64,000 nt of DNA from CAVZCC01 sp963773765 (GCA_963773765.1 CAVZCC010000001.1:744001-808000), one strand, 5' to 3'. Numbered from the stretch's first letter, positions 34,936 through 44,512 are shown. Program-made: numbers and translations. Notes: generated by a model not told the origin, from the sequence alone.

Positions 34936-35355
34936 TCAGCTGACGGAGCTGAGGCCCTCGGTGAAGCGGCCGGCGTGGGACTTCTCGGCCCTGGCCAGGG
35001 TCTCGAGCCACTCCGCGATCTCGTCGAAGCCCTCGTCCCGCGCCGTCTTGGAGAAGCCGGGGTACATCTCGGTGTACTCGTAGGTCTCCCCCGCGATGGC
35101 GGAGCGGAGGTTGTCCTCGGTGGGGCCGACGGGCTCGCCGGTGGCGGGGTCGCCCACCTCGGCGAGGAAGTCGAAGTGACCGAACGCGTGCCCGGTCTCG
35201 CCCTCGGCGACGGAGCGGAACAGCGCCGCCACGTCCGGGTAGCCCTCGACGTCCGCCTTCTGGGCGAAGTACAGGTAACGGCGGTTGGCCTGGCTCTCGC
35301 CGGCGAACGCCTCCTTCAGGTTCTCCTCGGTCTTGCTGCCCTGCAGGCTCGGCAT
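34936..35355 (-). CDS. Rubrerythrin (ferritin-like, no rubredoxin domain)
   Basis: This 139-aa protein begins MPSLQGSKTEENLKEAFAGE at ATG 35355. The di-iron ligands of a ferritin-like four-helix bundle are seen: Glu in EAFAGESQANRRY, Glu and His in AEGETGHAFGHF, Glu in AGETYEYTEMYP, and Glu-x2-His in ARAEKSHAGRF. The C-terminal rubredoxin-like CxxC domain of classical rubrerythrins is missing, which is common in aerobes; electrons would then come from a partner such as the next Fe-S protein. It probably reduces hydrogen peroxide. The Fur-type gene lies just upstream on the same strand. Confidence 0.92.
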   Translation of the reverse strand: MPSLQGSKTEENLKEAFAGESQANRRYLYFAQKADVEGYPDVAALFRSVAEGETGHAFGHFDFLAEVGDPATGEPVGPTEDNLRSAIAGETYEYTEMYPGFSKTARDEGFDEIAEWLETLARAEKSHAGRFTEGLSSVS

Positions 35356-35407
35356 GGTGATGCCCTTTCTTGGTGGTTGCTGGAACGGTTGGATCTGTTG
35401 CTGGCTG

Positions 35408-35830
35408 TCAGGCCGTCGCGCAGCGCTCGCAGCGCCCACGGACGACGATCTCGGTGCCCGACACCCGGAACCCCGGGGGGAGGGCGTCGGTGAACCGGAC
35501 GGACCCCACGTCCGCATGCACGTCGCGGACCAGCCCGCACCCGTCACAGACCAGGTGGTGGTGCGGATCCTCGACGTTGGCGTCGAAGCGGGCCGACCCG
35601 GTACCCAGCTCGAGGTGCAGGATCTCCCCCATCTCGGCCAGGTCGTTGAGGGTCTGGTACACGGTCCGGAGGGAGATGGTCGGCATCTGCTCGGACACCT
35701 CCGCATACACGGACTCGGCACTGGGGTGGGTGTGGTTGTCGTGCAGCGCCCGGAACACGGCCTGGCGCTGGGGTGTGACCTTGAGGCCACGGTCCCTGAA
35801 CCGCCTGGTGAGCTCGTCGGGTGTCCGCAC
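35408..35830 (-). CDS. Fur-family regulator (PerR-like)
   Basis: This is a Fur-type metal-dependent repressor of about 140 aa with GTG start at 35830. It has the winged-helix segment KVTPQRQAVFRALHDN, the recognition helix ISLRTVYQTLNDLAEMG, the metal site FDANVEDPHHHLVCDGCG and a C-terminal CERC structural zinc site. The link to rubrerythrin 52 bases downstream suggests a PerR-type peroxide sensor, but Fur/PerR cannot be separated by motif alone. The 27 bases beyond its start lead to an AT-rich stretch with a palindrome (35874-35893), a plausible operator. Confidence 0.88.
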   Translation of the reverse strand: MRTPDELTRRFRDRGLKVTPQRQAVFRALHDNHTHPSAESVYAEVSEQMPTISLRTVYQTLNDLAEMGEILHLELGTGSARFDANVEDPHHHLVCDGCGLVRDVHADVGSVRFTDALPPGFRVSGTEIVVRGRCERCATA

Positions 35831-35873
35831 AGCGATCAACCTAGCCCTCCCCCACCCAACTTGCAAGGATTGT

Positions 35874-35893
35874 TGAACAGAAATTCCTGTTCA
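35874..35893. promoter_or_regulatory. Palindrome between the Fur-type gene and glpD
   Basis: TGAACAG-AAATTC-CTGTTCA has perfect 7-base arms and is part of the only AT-rich patch in this neighbourhood (35850-35895). It lies 44 bases from the Fur-type gene start and 82 bases from the glpD start, so it could serve either. A Fur/PerR operator is the first guess because such boxes are AT-rich palindromes. Confidence 0.6.
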
Positions 35894-35974
35894 GTGCGCC
35901 CGGACGGCCCGGTGGGCCCGTCCGCCCCGGAGGCCACCTACCGATCGGTAACTTCCGCGCCGTAACCTGACGCC

Positions 35975-37667
35975 GTGACCCCGAGACCGTTCGTCCGATC
36001 CACCTCCCTCGAGGCCCTCCGGTCCGAGACCTTCGACATCGTCGTGGTCGGCGGGGGCATCACCGGCGCCGGCGTCGTCCTGGACGCCGCGGCCCGGGGC
36101 ATGAAGGCGGCCCTCATCGAACGGGACGACTTCGCCTCCGGCACCTCCTCGAAGTCCTCCAAGCTCGTCCACGGTGGGCTCCGCTACCTGCAGCAGGGCG
36201 AGGTCGGCCTGGTCTACGAGGCCCTGTCCGAACGCCAGCGGCTGCTCCGCAACGCGCCACACCTGGTCAAGGCGCTCCCCTTCCTCATCCCCATGTTCGG
36301 CAAGGGCGGCGTGATCCCGGCCAAGATCTCCCGGATCCTGGGCGCGGCCATGTGGGGCTACGACCTGACCGGCGGCTGGCGGGTGGGCAAGCGGCACGAG
36401 CGGCTGGACCGGGCCGAGGCACTCGCCTACATGCCCACGCTCCCCCCGGAGCGGCTGGTGTCGGCGTACCTCTACTACGACGCCGCGGCCGACGACGCCC
36501 GGCTGGTGCTGACCGTGCTGCGCACCGCGGCGCTGGACCACGGCGCGGTGGTCGCCAACCGGGTCGCCGCGGTCGGCGTGTCCAAGGACGCCACCGGCAT
36601 GGTCGACGGCGTGGAGGTGGAGGCCGACGGCGAGCGCTTCACCATCCGCACCCGCTCCCTGGTCAACGCCGCCGGCGTCTGGGCCGACGACGTCCGCACC
36701 CTCGACGAGGGCACCGACCCCGACTCCATCCGTCCGGCCAAGGGCATCCACCTGACCGTGCCGTGGTCCAAGGTCCGCAACCAGATCGCCGTGGTGGTCC
36801 CGGTCCCCCAGGACCGCCGGACGCGTGTTCGTGGTCCCCAACGGGCAGTTCACCTACATCGGCACCACCGACACCGACTACGACGGTCCCGTCGACGACC
36901 CCCAGTGCACCCCCGAGGACGTCTACTACCTGCTGGACGCCATCAACTTCTCCTGCACGTCGGAGATCACCACCGACGACGTGGTCGGCACGTGGGCCGG
37001 CCTGCGTCCGCTGGTGAAGTCCGCCACCAGCGGCCGCACCGCGGACCTCTCCCGCAGGCACAAGGTGGCCCGCTCGGACTCCGGTGTGGTCACCATCACC
37101 GGCGGCAAGCTCACCACCTACCGGGAGATGGCTGCCGACACCGTGGACGAGGTCATCGAGACCGTGCTGTCGGCCCGGCCCGGCTACGCCGGCTTCGACA
37201 GGAGCACCACCAAGAAGCTGGCCCTCCGCGGCGCGGCGGGCTACGACACCCTGGGCGACGCGGCCCGGGCCTACCCCGACCTCCCGCTGGGGCTGGTGGA
37301 GCACCTGGGCAACCGCTACGGGGGCGAGGCCCGGGTCCTCATGGCCGCCATCGCCGCCGACCCGGCCCAGGCCGAGCCGCTCGTGCCCGGCCTGCCCTAC
37401 GTGCGGGCCGAGGCGGTGTTCGCCGTGCGCCACGAGATGGCCACCGAGGTCGACGACGTGCTGTCGCGGCGGACCCGGTCCCGGCTGCTGGCCCGGGACG
37501 ACTCCGCGCTGGCCGCGCCGGAGGTGGGACGGATCATCGGCGCCGAACTGGACCGCTCCGCGGTGGACCTGGACCGCTCGGCGGAGGAGTACCAGTCGTC
37601 GGTCACCCACGAGCGCACCTCGGCCAGCCTGCCCGAGACGCACCTGGAGACCCTGCTCGGGGCCTGA
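35975..37667 (+). CDS. glpD: Glycerol-3-phosphate dehydrogenase (FAD), one indel
   Basis: This is an enzyme of about 564 aa that oxidises sn-glycerol-3-phosphate to dihydroxyacetone phosphate at the membrane, feeding quinones. The FAD loop is DIVVVGGGITGAGVVLDAAARG (residues about 19-40). Then come DFASGTSSKSSKLVHGGLRYLQ and SLVNAAGVWAD. After an indel near 36822 the frame continues with FVVPNGQFTYIGTTDTDYDG, GTWAGLRPLV and VTITGGKLTTYREMAAD. The C-terminal cap ends in THLETLLGA. GTG at 35975 fits. With the FAD oxidase, LtrA and FGGY kinase downstream it starts a glycerol-related cluster. Confidence 0.9.
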
Positions 37668-37692
37668 GCCGCTCGGGCCCGGCCGCCGACGT

Positions 37693-37772
37693 CCGGCTGA
37701 CCGCGGACGCCGGCGGCCGGTAGTCGACCAGTCGGCCGCCGACCGGCTGACCGGGACGCCGGCGGCCGGTAG
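37693..37772. repeat. Direct repeat in the glpD-oxidase gap
   Basis: A 31-base unit at 37693-37723 recurs at 37743-37772 with one base missing (shared core GGACGCCGGCGGCCGGTAG). Both copies contain the inverted repeat GCCGGCGGC-type sequence, so they may fold into two similar hairpins. They lie downstream of glpD and just before the next start codon. Confidence 0.7.
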
Positions 37773-37783
37773 GTTCGGCGCCC

Positions 37784-39290
37784 ATGGAGACCGGACCCGG
37801 AGCACCCACCCCACCCATCGCCCTCGCGGGCGGCGCCGCCGCGGCCGCGGCCCGTCCCGGCGGCACACGGGTGGAGGTCTCCGACACCCTGCTGGCCCGG
37901 CTCCGCGACGTGTGCGCCGAGGTCACCGACGACCCCGCCGTGGTGGGCGAGGCATCCCGTGACTGGTGGCCCCTGGCCATGACCTGGGCGGTCCAGGGCC
38001 AGCTGCCCGGCCGCGGCGCCGTGGTGGCACGGCCCGGCTCCCCCGACGAGGTGGCAGCGGTCCTGGCCGCCTGCAACGACGCCCGCATCCCGGTCACCGC
38101 GGCCGCGGGCCGGTCCGGGGTCTGCGGGGCATCGGTGCCCGTGTTCGGCGGCGTCGTCCTGGACCTGTGCGGGCTGGCCGGCATCCGGGACGTGGACGAC
38201 GCGTCCCTCCTGGTGGACGTGCTGCCCGGCACCTTCGGGGACCGCTTCGAGGACGAGCTGCGACGCGACCACGGCCTGACCTGCGGACACTGGCCCCAGT
38301 CCATGACGCTGTCCACCGTGGGGGGCTGGATCGCCTGCCGCGGCGCCGGCCAGCTCTCCACCCGCTACGGCAAGATCGAGGACATCGTCGTGGGCCTGGA
38401 CGTGGCACTGGCCGACGGCCGCACGATCACCACCGGCGGGCACCCCCGCCAGGCCACCGGGCCGGACCTGAACCAGCTGTTCGTCGGCTCCGAGGGCACG
38501 CTCGGGATCATCACCGGCGCGCGCCTGCTGGCCCGTCCCGCCCCCACCCACGAGCGTCCGTGGTGCGTGGGCCTTCGACAGCTTCGCCGCCGGGCTGGAG
38601 GCATCGCGCCGCATCCTGCGCCGGGGGGCGACGCCGGCGGTGCTCCGCCTCTACGACGGCATCGAGTCGGACCGCAGCTACGCACGTGGGCACCGACCGC
38701 AACGTCCTGCTGGTCCTGGACGAGGGCGACCAGGCCGTGGTGGACGGGATGTGGCAGGTGGTGGGACAGGAGTGCGCCGGGCCGCCGAGGTGCTGGACAC
38801 CGAGCTGGTCGAGCACTGGATGCACAAGCGCAACGACGTGGCCGCACTGGAGCAGCTCATCTCGGGCGGCCTGGTGGTGGACACCATGGAGGTGTCCGGA
38901 CCGTGGTCGGTGCTGGCCGGCGTGTACCGGGCCGCCCTGGACGCCATCGCCGCCGTGCCCGGCACGCTCGCCGTCTCCGCCCACTGCAGCCACAGCTACC
39001 TGGACGGCGCGTGCCTGTACTTCACCTTCGCGGGCAAGCCGGAACCACAGGCCAAGGACGCCTTCTACCGCGACGTGTGGGACGCCGGCACCCGGGCCGT
39101 GCTGGCAGCGGGCGGGTCGCTGTCGCACCACCACGGCGTGGGGCTCAACCGGGCCCGGTACATGGCAGAGGCACTGGGCGGCGGACTGGACGTGCTGGTC
39201 GCGGTCAAGGACGCCCTGGACCCCAACGGCGTGCTCAACCCCGGCAAGATGGGTCTGGGGTCCCCGTGGGGCACCCCGACGGTGCCCTGA
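37784..39290 (+). CDS. FAD-binding oxidase, alkylglycerone-phosphate-synthase-like, frame broken
   Basis: This is a flavoprotein of about 500 aa of the PCMH/FAD-linked oxidase superfamily. N-terminal FAD contacts: VVARPGSPDEVAAVLAACND, PVTAAAGRSGVCGASVP, MTLSTVGGWIACRGAGQLS and LFVGSEGTLGIIT. The C-terminal half has AVLRLYDGIES and SLSHHHGVGLNRA. The HHHG motif is typical of alkyldihydroxyacetone-phosphate synthase, which swaps the acyl chain of acyl-DHAP for a fatty alcohol in ether lipid synthesis. Indels near 38570, 38685 and 38777 break the frame. A homologue lies near glpD in mycobacteria, as I recall. Substrate not provable here. Confidence 0.8.
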
Positions 39291-40473
39291 TGTCGGACAC
39301 GCCGTCCCGGCGGCGCGGCATCCTGCGCCGCAGCGACGCGAGGGTCTCGCCCCTGGAGCTCTTCTTCGACCTGGTCTTCGTGCTGGCCATCACCCAGTGC
39401 ACCGCGCTGATGGCCGCCCAGCCCGACCTGGACGGGCCTGGCCCGGGGCCTGCTGGTGCTGGCCGTGCTGTGGTGGGCCTGGGTCGGCTACGCCTGGCTG
39501 ACCAGCGTGATCGACCCCGAGGAGGACGCCGTCCGGCTGGCCATCTTCGTGGCCATGGCGGCGCTGCTGGTCGTGTCCATCTGCGTGCCGGAGGCCTTCG
39601 GCGACCTGGGCCTGGCCTTCGCGCTGGCCTACGCCGTGGTGCGCTTCGGCCAGATCGTGCTGTTCGTGCTGGCCAGTCCCGGCGATCCCCAGCTGCGGCG
39701 GTCGGTGCTGCGGACTTGCCGCCAGTTCCGCCGTGGCGGTCGCCCTCCTGGTCGGCGGCATCGTTCCTGGACGGCGTGGCCCAGGGCGCGATGTGGGCGC
39801 TGGCCATCGTCCTGGACTTCGGCGGGCCGCTGCTGTTCGGCGCCGACGGGCTGGAAGCTGGTGCCCGGCCACTTCGCCGAGCGGCACGGGCTCATCATCA
39901 TCATCGCCCTGGGCGAGTCGATCGTGGCCATCGGCGTCGGCCGCGGATGCCGCCGGTGTCGACGTCGGCGTGATCGGGGTGGCGGTCCTCGGCGTGTTCC
40001 TGGCCGCGGCGCTGTGGTGGGTCTACTTCGACGTCACCGCCGTCGCGGCGGAACGCCACCTGTCCGAGGCACCGGAGGGCCGGGCCCAGAACGAGATGGC
40101 CCGCGACGGGTACTCGATGCTGCACCTGGTGATGGTGGCCGGGATCGTGCTCGTGGCCCTGGGCCTGAAGAAGACCATCGCCCACGTCACCGACCCGCTC
40201 CACCTGGAGATCGCCGCCGCACTGTGCGGCGGGGCGGCGCTGTACCTCCTGGGCCACGTGCTGTTCCGGTGGCGGATGACCCACTCCGTCGCCCGGGAGC
40301 GGCTGGCGGTGGCGGTGCTGCTGGCGGCGGCGGTCCCGCTCGGCACGGTGCTGGCCGCCTGGGTCACGCTGCTGCTGGTCACTGCGGTGCTCGCCCTCCT
40401 GGTGGCCTACGAGACCACCGCATGGGCCGAGACCCGAGACCGCATCCGCCACCAGGGCGCCGACGGAGGCTGA
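39290..40473 (+). CDS. Low-temperature requirement protein A (LtrA) family, frame broken
   Basis: The ATG at 39290 overlaps the previous stop (TGATG). The joined frames give a membrane protein of about 390 aa with some ten helices. The LtrA start VSPLELFFDLVFVLAITQCT is clear, as are WWAWVGYAWLTSVID, KLVPGHFAERHGLIIIIALGESIVAIG and a long clean C-terminal half (39960-40473). Indels lie near 39435, 39715, 39775, 39855 and 39945. The role of LtrA is unclear; the family is named from a Listeria mutant. The Glu in LGESI is conserved in the family. Confidence 0.8.
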
Positions 40474-40474
40474 C

Positions 40475-40912
40475 GTGCAACCGAGCCTGCAACCGCTCCC
40501 CGAGCTCACGCCCGGCCAGGCCTTCTGGCGGGGCACCGTCACCGCCCTGGTGGTGGCGCTGCCGGCCGGGGTGATGAACCAGGTGCTGGTGGACAGCGGC
40601 GACATCTCCGCCGGGTCCCCCTTCGCCATCCTGTTCTGGCTGCTCATCCTCCTGGGTGGCGCCGCCGGGGGCTGGACGGTCGTCCGGCTGGCCCCGACCG
40701 CGACCCTGGCCCACGCCGCGGGCGCCGCCGCGTTGGCGTACGGCGTGGTCCAGTCCGTGGGCGTCGTCCGCCGGCTCGTGACCGGCGACAACATCAGCTG
40801 GCTCGCCTTCCCGTTCCTGGCGCTGCTGATGGCCACCTGCGGGATGCTGGGCGGCATGTTCGCGAGGCGGACCGTGCGTCGGTACGCTCCGCCCGACGAC
40901 GCCGGGGACTGA
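40475..40912 (+). CDS. Four-helix membrane protein of unknown function
   Basis: This is a 145-aa protein with GTG start one base after the LtrA stop. Four hydrophobic segments are seen (near residues 20-40, 50-70, 80-100 and 110-130), and the C-terminus is basic (ARRTVRRY). The frame is intact. Similar proteins are common in Acidimicrobiia-like genomes, but I cannot name the family. Its place between LtrA and the FGGY kinase suggests co-transcription. Confidence 0.75.
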   Translation: MQPSLQPLPELTPGQAFWRGTVTALVVALPAGVMNQVLVDSGDISAGSPFAILFWLLILLGGAAGGWTVVRLAPTATLAHAAGAAALAYGVVQSVGVVRRLVTGDNISWLAFPFLALLMATCGMLGGMFARRTVRRYAPPDDAGD

Positions 40913-40943
40913 GTCCACCGGCACCGACGGACAGGGGGCACGG

Positions 40944-42387
40944 GTGAGCATCCTCGTGATCGATGTGGGGACCAGCGCGGTGCGGTCGGCCGTGGTGCAT
41001 CCGGACGCGACCGTGACCCATGAGGTGCGGCGCGAGACGCTGCCCGACTCGCCGGTCCCAGGCCTGGTGGAGTACGACGCCCTGGCCGACGCCGAGGCCG
41101 CGCTGGCCTGTGCCCGGGAGGTGCTGGCCGCCCACGGCCCGGTGGAGGGGGTGGGCATCTCCAGCCAGCGGGCCTCCACCATCGTGTGGGACCGTGCCAC
41201 CGGCGAGCCCGTCGCCCCCGCCCAGGGGTGGCAGGACCTGCGCACCGTCGGGGACTGCCTGGTGCTCGGGGCGGAGGGCATCCGCCTGGCCCCCAACCAG
41301 TCCGCCACGAAGCTGGCCAACATCCTGGACACGGTGGACCCACAGCGTCGGCCGCGACCTGTGCTTCGGCACGCCGGACTCGTGGCTGGTGTGGCAGCTC
41401 ACCGAGGGCGCCCACCACGTGTCGGACCTGTCCAACGCCGCGGTGTGGGGCCTGCTGCGCGGCGACGCCACCCACTTCGACGCCGCCGTCCTGGAGCGCC
41501 TGAACATCCCGGCGTCGATGCTGCCCCGCATCGTGGACTCCACCGGTGTGGTGGGCGAGGCCACGGCGTTGCCGGGCGCCCCACCCATCTGCGGCATCGC
41601 GGGCGACCAGCAGGCGTCACTGGTGGGCCAGGGCTGCGTCACCCCCGGCAGCGCCAAGATCACCTTCGGCACCGGCGGCATGCTGGACATGTGCCTGGGG
41701 CCGCAACGCCCCACGTTCGACCGGCGGGGCGGGGCCGGCACGTTCCCGATCGTCTGCTGGCGTCACGACGACCAGATGGTCTGGGGCCTGGAGGCCGTCA
41801 TGCTGTCGGCCGGCACCAACGTGGAGTGGCTGCGGGACGACCTGGGCCTGATCGCCACCTCCGACGAGTCCGAGGCCGTGGCCGGGTCCGTGCCGGACAC
41901 CGACGGGGTCGTGTACGTGCCCGCCCTCCTGGGCCTGGGCACGCCCCGCTGGGACTACGGCGCACGGGGCGCCCTGCTGGGCCTGACCCGGGGCTCGGGC
42001 CGGGCCCACGTGGTCCGGGCCGTGCTCGAGGGCGTGGCCGAGCGGGGCGCGGACCTGGTGGAGGCAGCCGAGGCCGATTCCGGCGTCACGCTGGAGGCGC
42101 TGCGGATCGACGGTGGCATGTCGGCCAACTCGGTGTTCGTCCAGCACCTGGCCGACGCCACCCAGAAGCCGGTCGAGGTCTCCCCCGTCAAGGAGGCCAC
42201 CACGTTGGGGGCCGGGTTCCTGGCCGGGCTGGCCGTGGGCACGTGGGACGGCTGGAGCGACCTGGCCGCCACGTGGCGCCCCGTGGTGGCGGTGGAGCCC
42301 GGGGCGGCCACGGACCGGGACCGCTGGAAGGACGCGGTGGAGCGCGCCGCCAACTGGCACCCGGACCTGTCCGCCCTGGACTTCTGA
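40944..42387 (+). CDS. FGGY-family carbohydrate kinase, glycerol-kinase-like (one indel)
   Basis: This is a kinase of about 481 aa with GTG start and AGGGGG upstream. N-terminal ILVIDVGTSAVRSAVV, then GISSQRASTIVWDRATGEP, an indel near 41343, then GTPDSWLVWQLTEGAHHVSD, GIAGDQQASLVGQGC, KITFGTGGMLD, LRIDGGMSANSVFVQHLADA and ATTLGAGFLAGLAVG. The second domain is clean. The sequence is close to glycerol kinases but differs in the substrate loop (APAQGWQDLRT). Lying with glpD it may phosphorylate glycerol or a related polyol. It is distinct from the glpK at 14950. Confidence 0.87.
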
Positions 42388-42401
42388 CCGGACCCCGCAC
42401 G

Positions 42402-42426
42402 GCCGCCCGTCGAGGCGGGCGGGCCG
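42402..42426 (+). terminator. GC-rich hairpin after the FGGY kinase
   Basis: The segment contains GGCCGCCCG-TCGAG-GCGGGCGGGCC, an imperfect inverted repeat 15 bases after the kinase stop. It probably ends the glycerol cluster transcript. Confidence 0.45.
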
Positions 42427-42531
42427 AGCCCCCGGTTTCGGTGGCCCACGGCTGGGCCGAACGATTCATCGCTCTGGGGCGCTGGTCCCGTTGGGCTTCA
42501 GGGATTCCCGGGCCGTTCCGTAACCAAGGGC

Positions 42532-42693
42532 ATGAACGACACGACCGCAACCAACCGCCCCGGACGGGCCTCCGGGAACCAGAACTCTGCCCGGATCCTG
42601 CGTCGGGCGCAGGGTGCGGCCATGGTCACGGAGCCCCGCCTGCAACTGGCCTTCGACGGGTCCACCGGTTCCTACCGGCTGGCGATGCTCTGA
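42532..42693 (+). CDS. 53-aa small protein with an FDxxTGxYR tail
   Basis: This small protein has ATG 42532 preceded by AAGGG. The N-terminus is polar, a short basic helix follows (SARILRRAQG), and the C-terminus reads LQLAFDGSTGSYRLAML. A second 53-aa protein at 62465-62626 has the same length and the same tail pattern (LNFDPATGTYRISI) after a basic helix (ARAQRRARTA). The likeness, the RBS and the strong hairpin straight after the stop support a real gene. No known family. Function unknown. Too few residues for a domain call. Confidence 0.7.
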   Translation: MNDTTATNRPGRASGNQNSARILRRAQGAAMVTEPRLQLAFDGSTGSYRLAML

Positions 42694-42700
42694 CAGCTCT

Positions 42701-42739
42701 GATCGGCGACGGGCGGAGCGCGGCCGCCCGTCGCCGATC
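42701..42739 (+). terminator. Strong terminator hairpin after the 53-aa gene
   Basis: A perfect 16-bp stem (42701-42716 with 42724-42739; core GATCGGCGACGGGCGG) with a 7-base loop, followed by GTTCTTCC. It starts eight bases after the stop of the 53-aa gene. Confidence 0.85.
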
Positions 42740-42744
42740 GGTTC

Positions 42745-42788
42745 TTCCCCCGGGACGGCGCCTCCCCGCCCGCCCCGTCCCGGGGGAA
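42745..42788 (+). terminator. Second tandem hairpin before rnpB
   Basis: A perfect 14-bp stem (42745-42758 with 42775-42788; core TTCCCCCGGGACGG) with a 16-base loop, six bases beyond the previous hairpin. It may insulate rnpB from upstream transcription, or be part of the same termination region. Confidence 0.7.
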
Positions 42789-42969
42789 CTGTTCCCAACC
42801 GGGGTCCCCGCCCCACCCAACCAACCCAAAACCAACAGGTGCTGCATCCATGTGATGGTCCGGTCGACCCCGTCGGCCGGATCGTCGCGTCCGGGGCGGC
42901 GGTCGGCGGGACGGGGCCGGAGCCGATGAGCCGCAGCCGCTCCGGGAGTGCGACACTGGTGGGGCTGGT

Positions 42970-43353
<384 letters not shown>

Positions 43354-43372
43354 ACCAGCACACACCCCGAGC

Positions 43373-43387
43373 GCCACGGCCCGTGGC
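43373..43387 (+). terminator. Small hairpin after rnpB
   Basis: GCCACG-GCC-CGTGGC, a 6-bp stem 20 bases beyond the RNase P RNA end, without a T-tract. It may be a weak terminator. Confidence 0.4.
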
Positions 43388-43732
43388 GAATCACAGGGCA
43401 GGGATGTCGGGAGGGGTGCGGCGGGGTCATTCGGCGGTCGCTGCCCCGGACCTCGGTCACGCACCCCCCGCCGGACATCGCCCCCACGGAGCTCGCGCTC
43501 CTGGGCCAGGCCGGCCCTGAAAGCGGCCCCCGTTTTCCAGGAGGGCCGATTTTCGCCTACAGACCCGCTGCGGATCGTCCTATCCCGAAGCGCGGGGCGC
43601 AGTCGCGACGAACTCTGCCTGGCTTGGGTCCGTCGGATGCCACGCTGTCCTCGCCGTGAGGTGCAGTGGCGTTCTCGCTGCGAACTGCAACTCGCACGCG
43701 TTTGTCGCTGCGCTGCGAGCGCAACGAAGCCG
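43388..43732. other. Non-coding start of the accessory segment
   Basis: Nothing recognisable is seen for about 345 bases. GC content falls from about 43500 onwards compared with the regions on both sides, and short inverted repeats occur near 43690-43735 (TCGCTGCGCTGCGAGCG). No tRNA, att-like repeat or integrase could be found. Confidence 0.5.
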
Positions 43733-43761
43733 TTGCAGGGCGAAATGTGTATCGCTATATT
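43733..43761 (+). promoter_or_regulatory. Sigma-70-type promoter
   Basis: TTGCAG (43733-43738), a 17-base spacer and TATATT (43756-43761) form one of the best vegetative promoters in the window. It is 42 bases upstream of the Cys-rich lipoprotein ATG. Confidence 0.65.
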
Positions 43762-43802
43762 GCCGTCTCGATGCACTGGTTCTGAGGGAGGGCAGTCAGA
43801 CA

Positions 43803-44500
43803 ATGGGATTCAATCTGGAGCGAGTCGCGCGTCGAGCCAACGAGCGAGTAAGCCGCCGCCAGGCGTTGGCTGCGCTTGGGGCAGGGGCAGGGGCAGCGGC
43901 GCTGGCTGCATGCGCACCGGACCCTGGGCCACCGCCGACAACCGTCGGTTGCACTGAGGGCCAGACGAACTGCAGCGGCACCTGTGTGGACACAGCTGCT
44001 GATGTCAACAACTGCGGGGCGTGCGGCACGGTGTGCGGAGCCGGTCAGACCTGCGTCAACGGCACCTGCACCGTCGTGTGCCCGGCCGGGCAGACGAACT
44101 GCAACGGCACCTGTGTGGACACAGCTGCTGATGTCAACAACTGCGGGGCGTGCGGCACGGTGTGCGGAGCCGGTCAGACCTGCGTCAACGGCACCTGCAC
44201 CGTCGTGTGCCCGGCCGGGCAGACGAACTGCAACGGCACCTGCCGGAAGTCTGCAGACGGATCCGAACAACTGCGGGAGGTGCGGCACGACCTGCACCTA
44301 CTTCAACGCGACCGGCATCTGTGTCTCCGGCCAGTGCCAGATCGGCACCTGCAACACTGGCTACGGCGACTGCGACCGTGTTTCCTGGTCAACGGGTGTG
44401 AGGTCAAGCCTGAGCAGCGACCCAGAGGAACTGCGGGGCATGTGGCAGGTCGATGCGCTGCGGGCGCAGACCTGCGTCGCCGGCCTGCTGCATGAACTGA
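43803..44500 (+). CDS. Secreted Cys-rich repeat lipoprotein, 3-prime half frame-broken
   Basis: ATG 43803 starts an N-terminus with ERVSRRQALAALGAGA and a lipobox AALAAC, so the product is exported (twin Arg, hence perhaps Tat) and lipid-anchored. The mature part is built of Cys-rich modules: GQTNCNGTCVDTAADVNNC then GACGTVCGAGQTCVNGTC, of 43 residues and eight Cys each, twice. A third module and a different module (DPNNCGRCGTTCTYF, NGCE) follow after indels near 44250, 44380 and 44410. The ending is uncertain, taken as the TGA at 44498. Such modules resemble stigma-specific/metallothionein-like repeats. The next gene could form its disulfides. Confidence 0.75.
43962..44242 (+). repeat. 129-base tandem repeat inside the lipoprotein gene
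   Basis: Copies start at 43962, 44091 and 44220. The first two, 129 bases each (43 codons), differ at one base only. The third matches for 23 bases and then diverges. Near-identity points to recent duplication or to a collapsed longer array in the assembly. Confidence 0.9.
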
Positions 44501-44512
44501 CGGGACGCGACT

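Noticed and set aside
43354..43800. Integrated element next to rnpB
   Set aside because: No integrase, no repeat of the rnpB 3-prime end and no phage-like gene were found downstream.
43962..44242. Direct repeats considered as a CRISPR array
   Set aside because: The 129-base units abut without spacers and are in frame with the lipoprotein; no cas gene is present.
43755..44297. Minus-strand open frame across the Cys-rich repeats
   Set aside because: It is a shadow of the tandem-repeat lipoprotein; repetition alone keeps it open.
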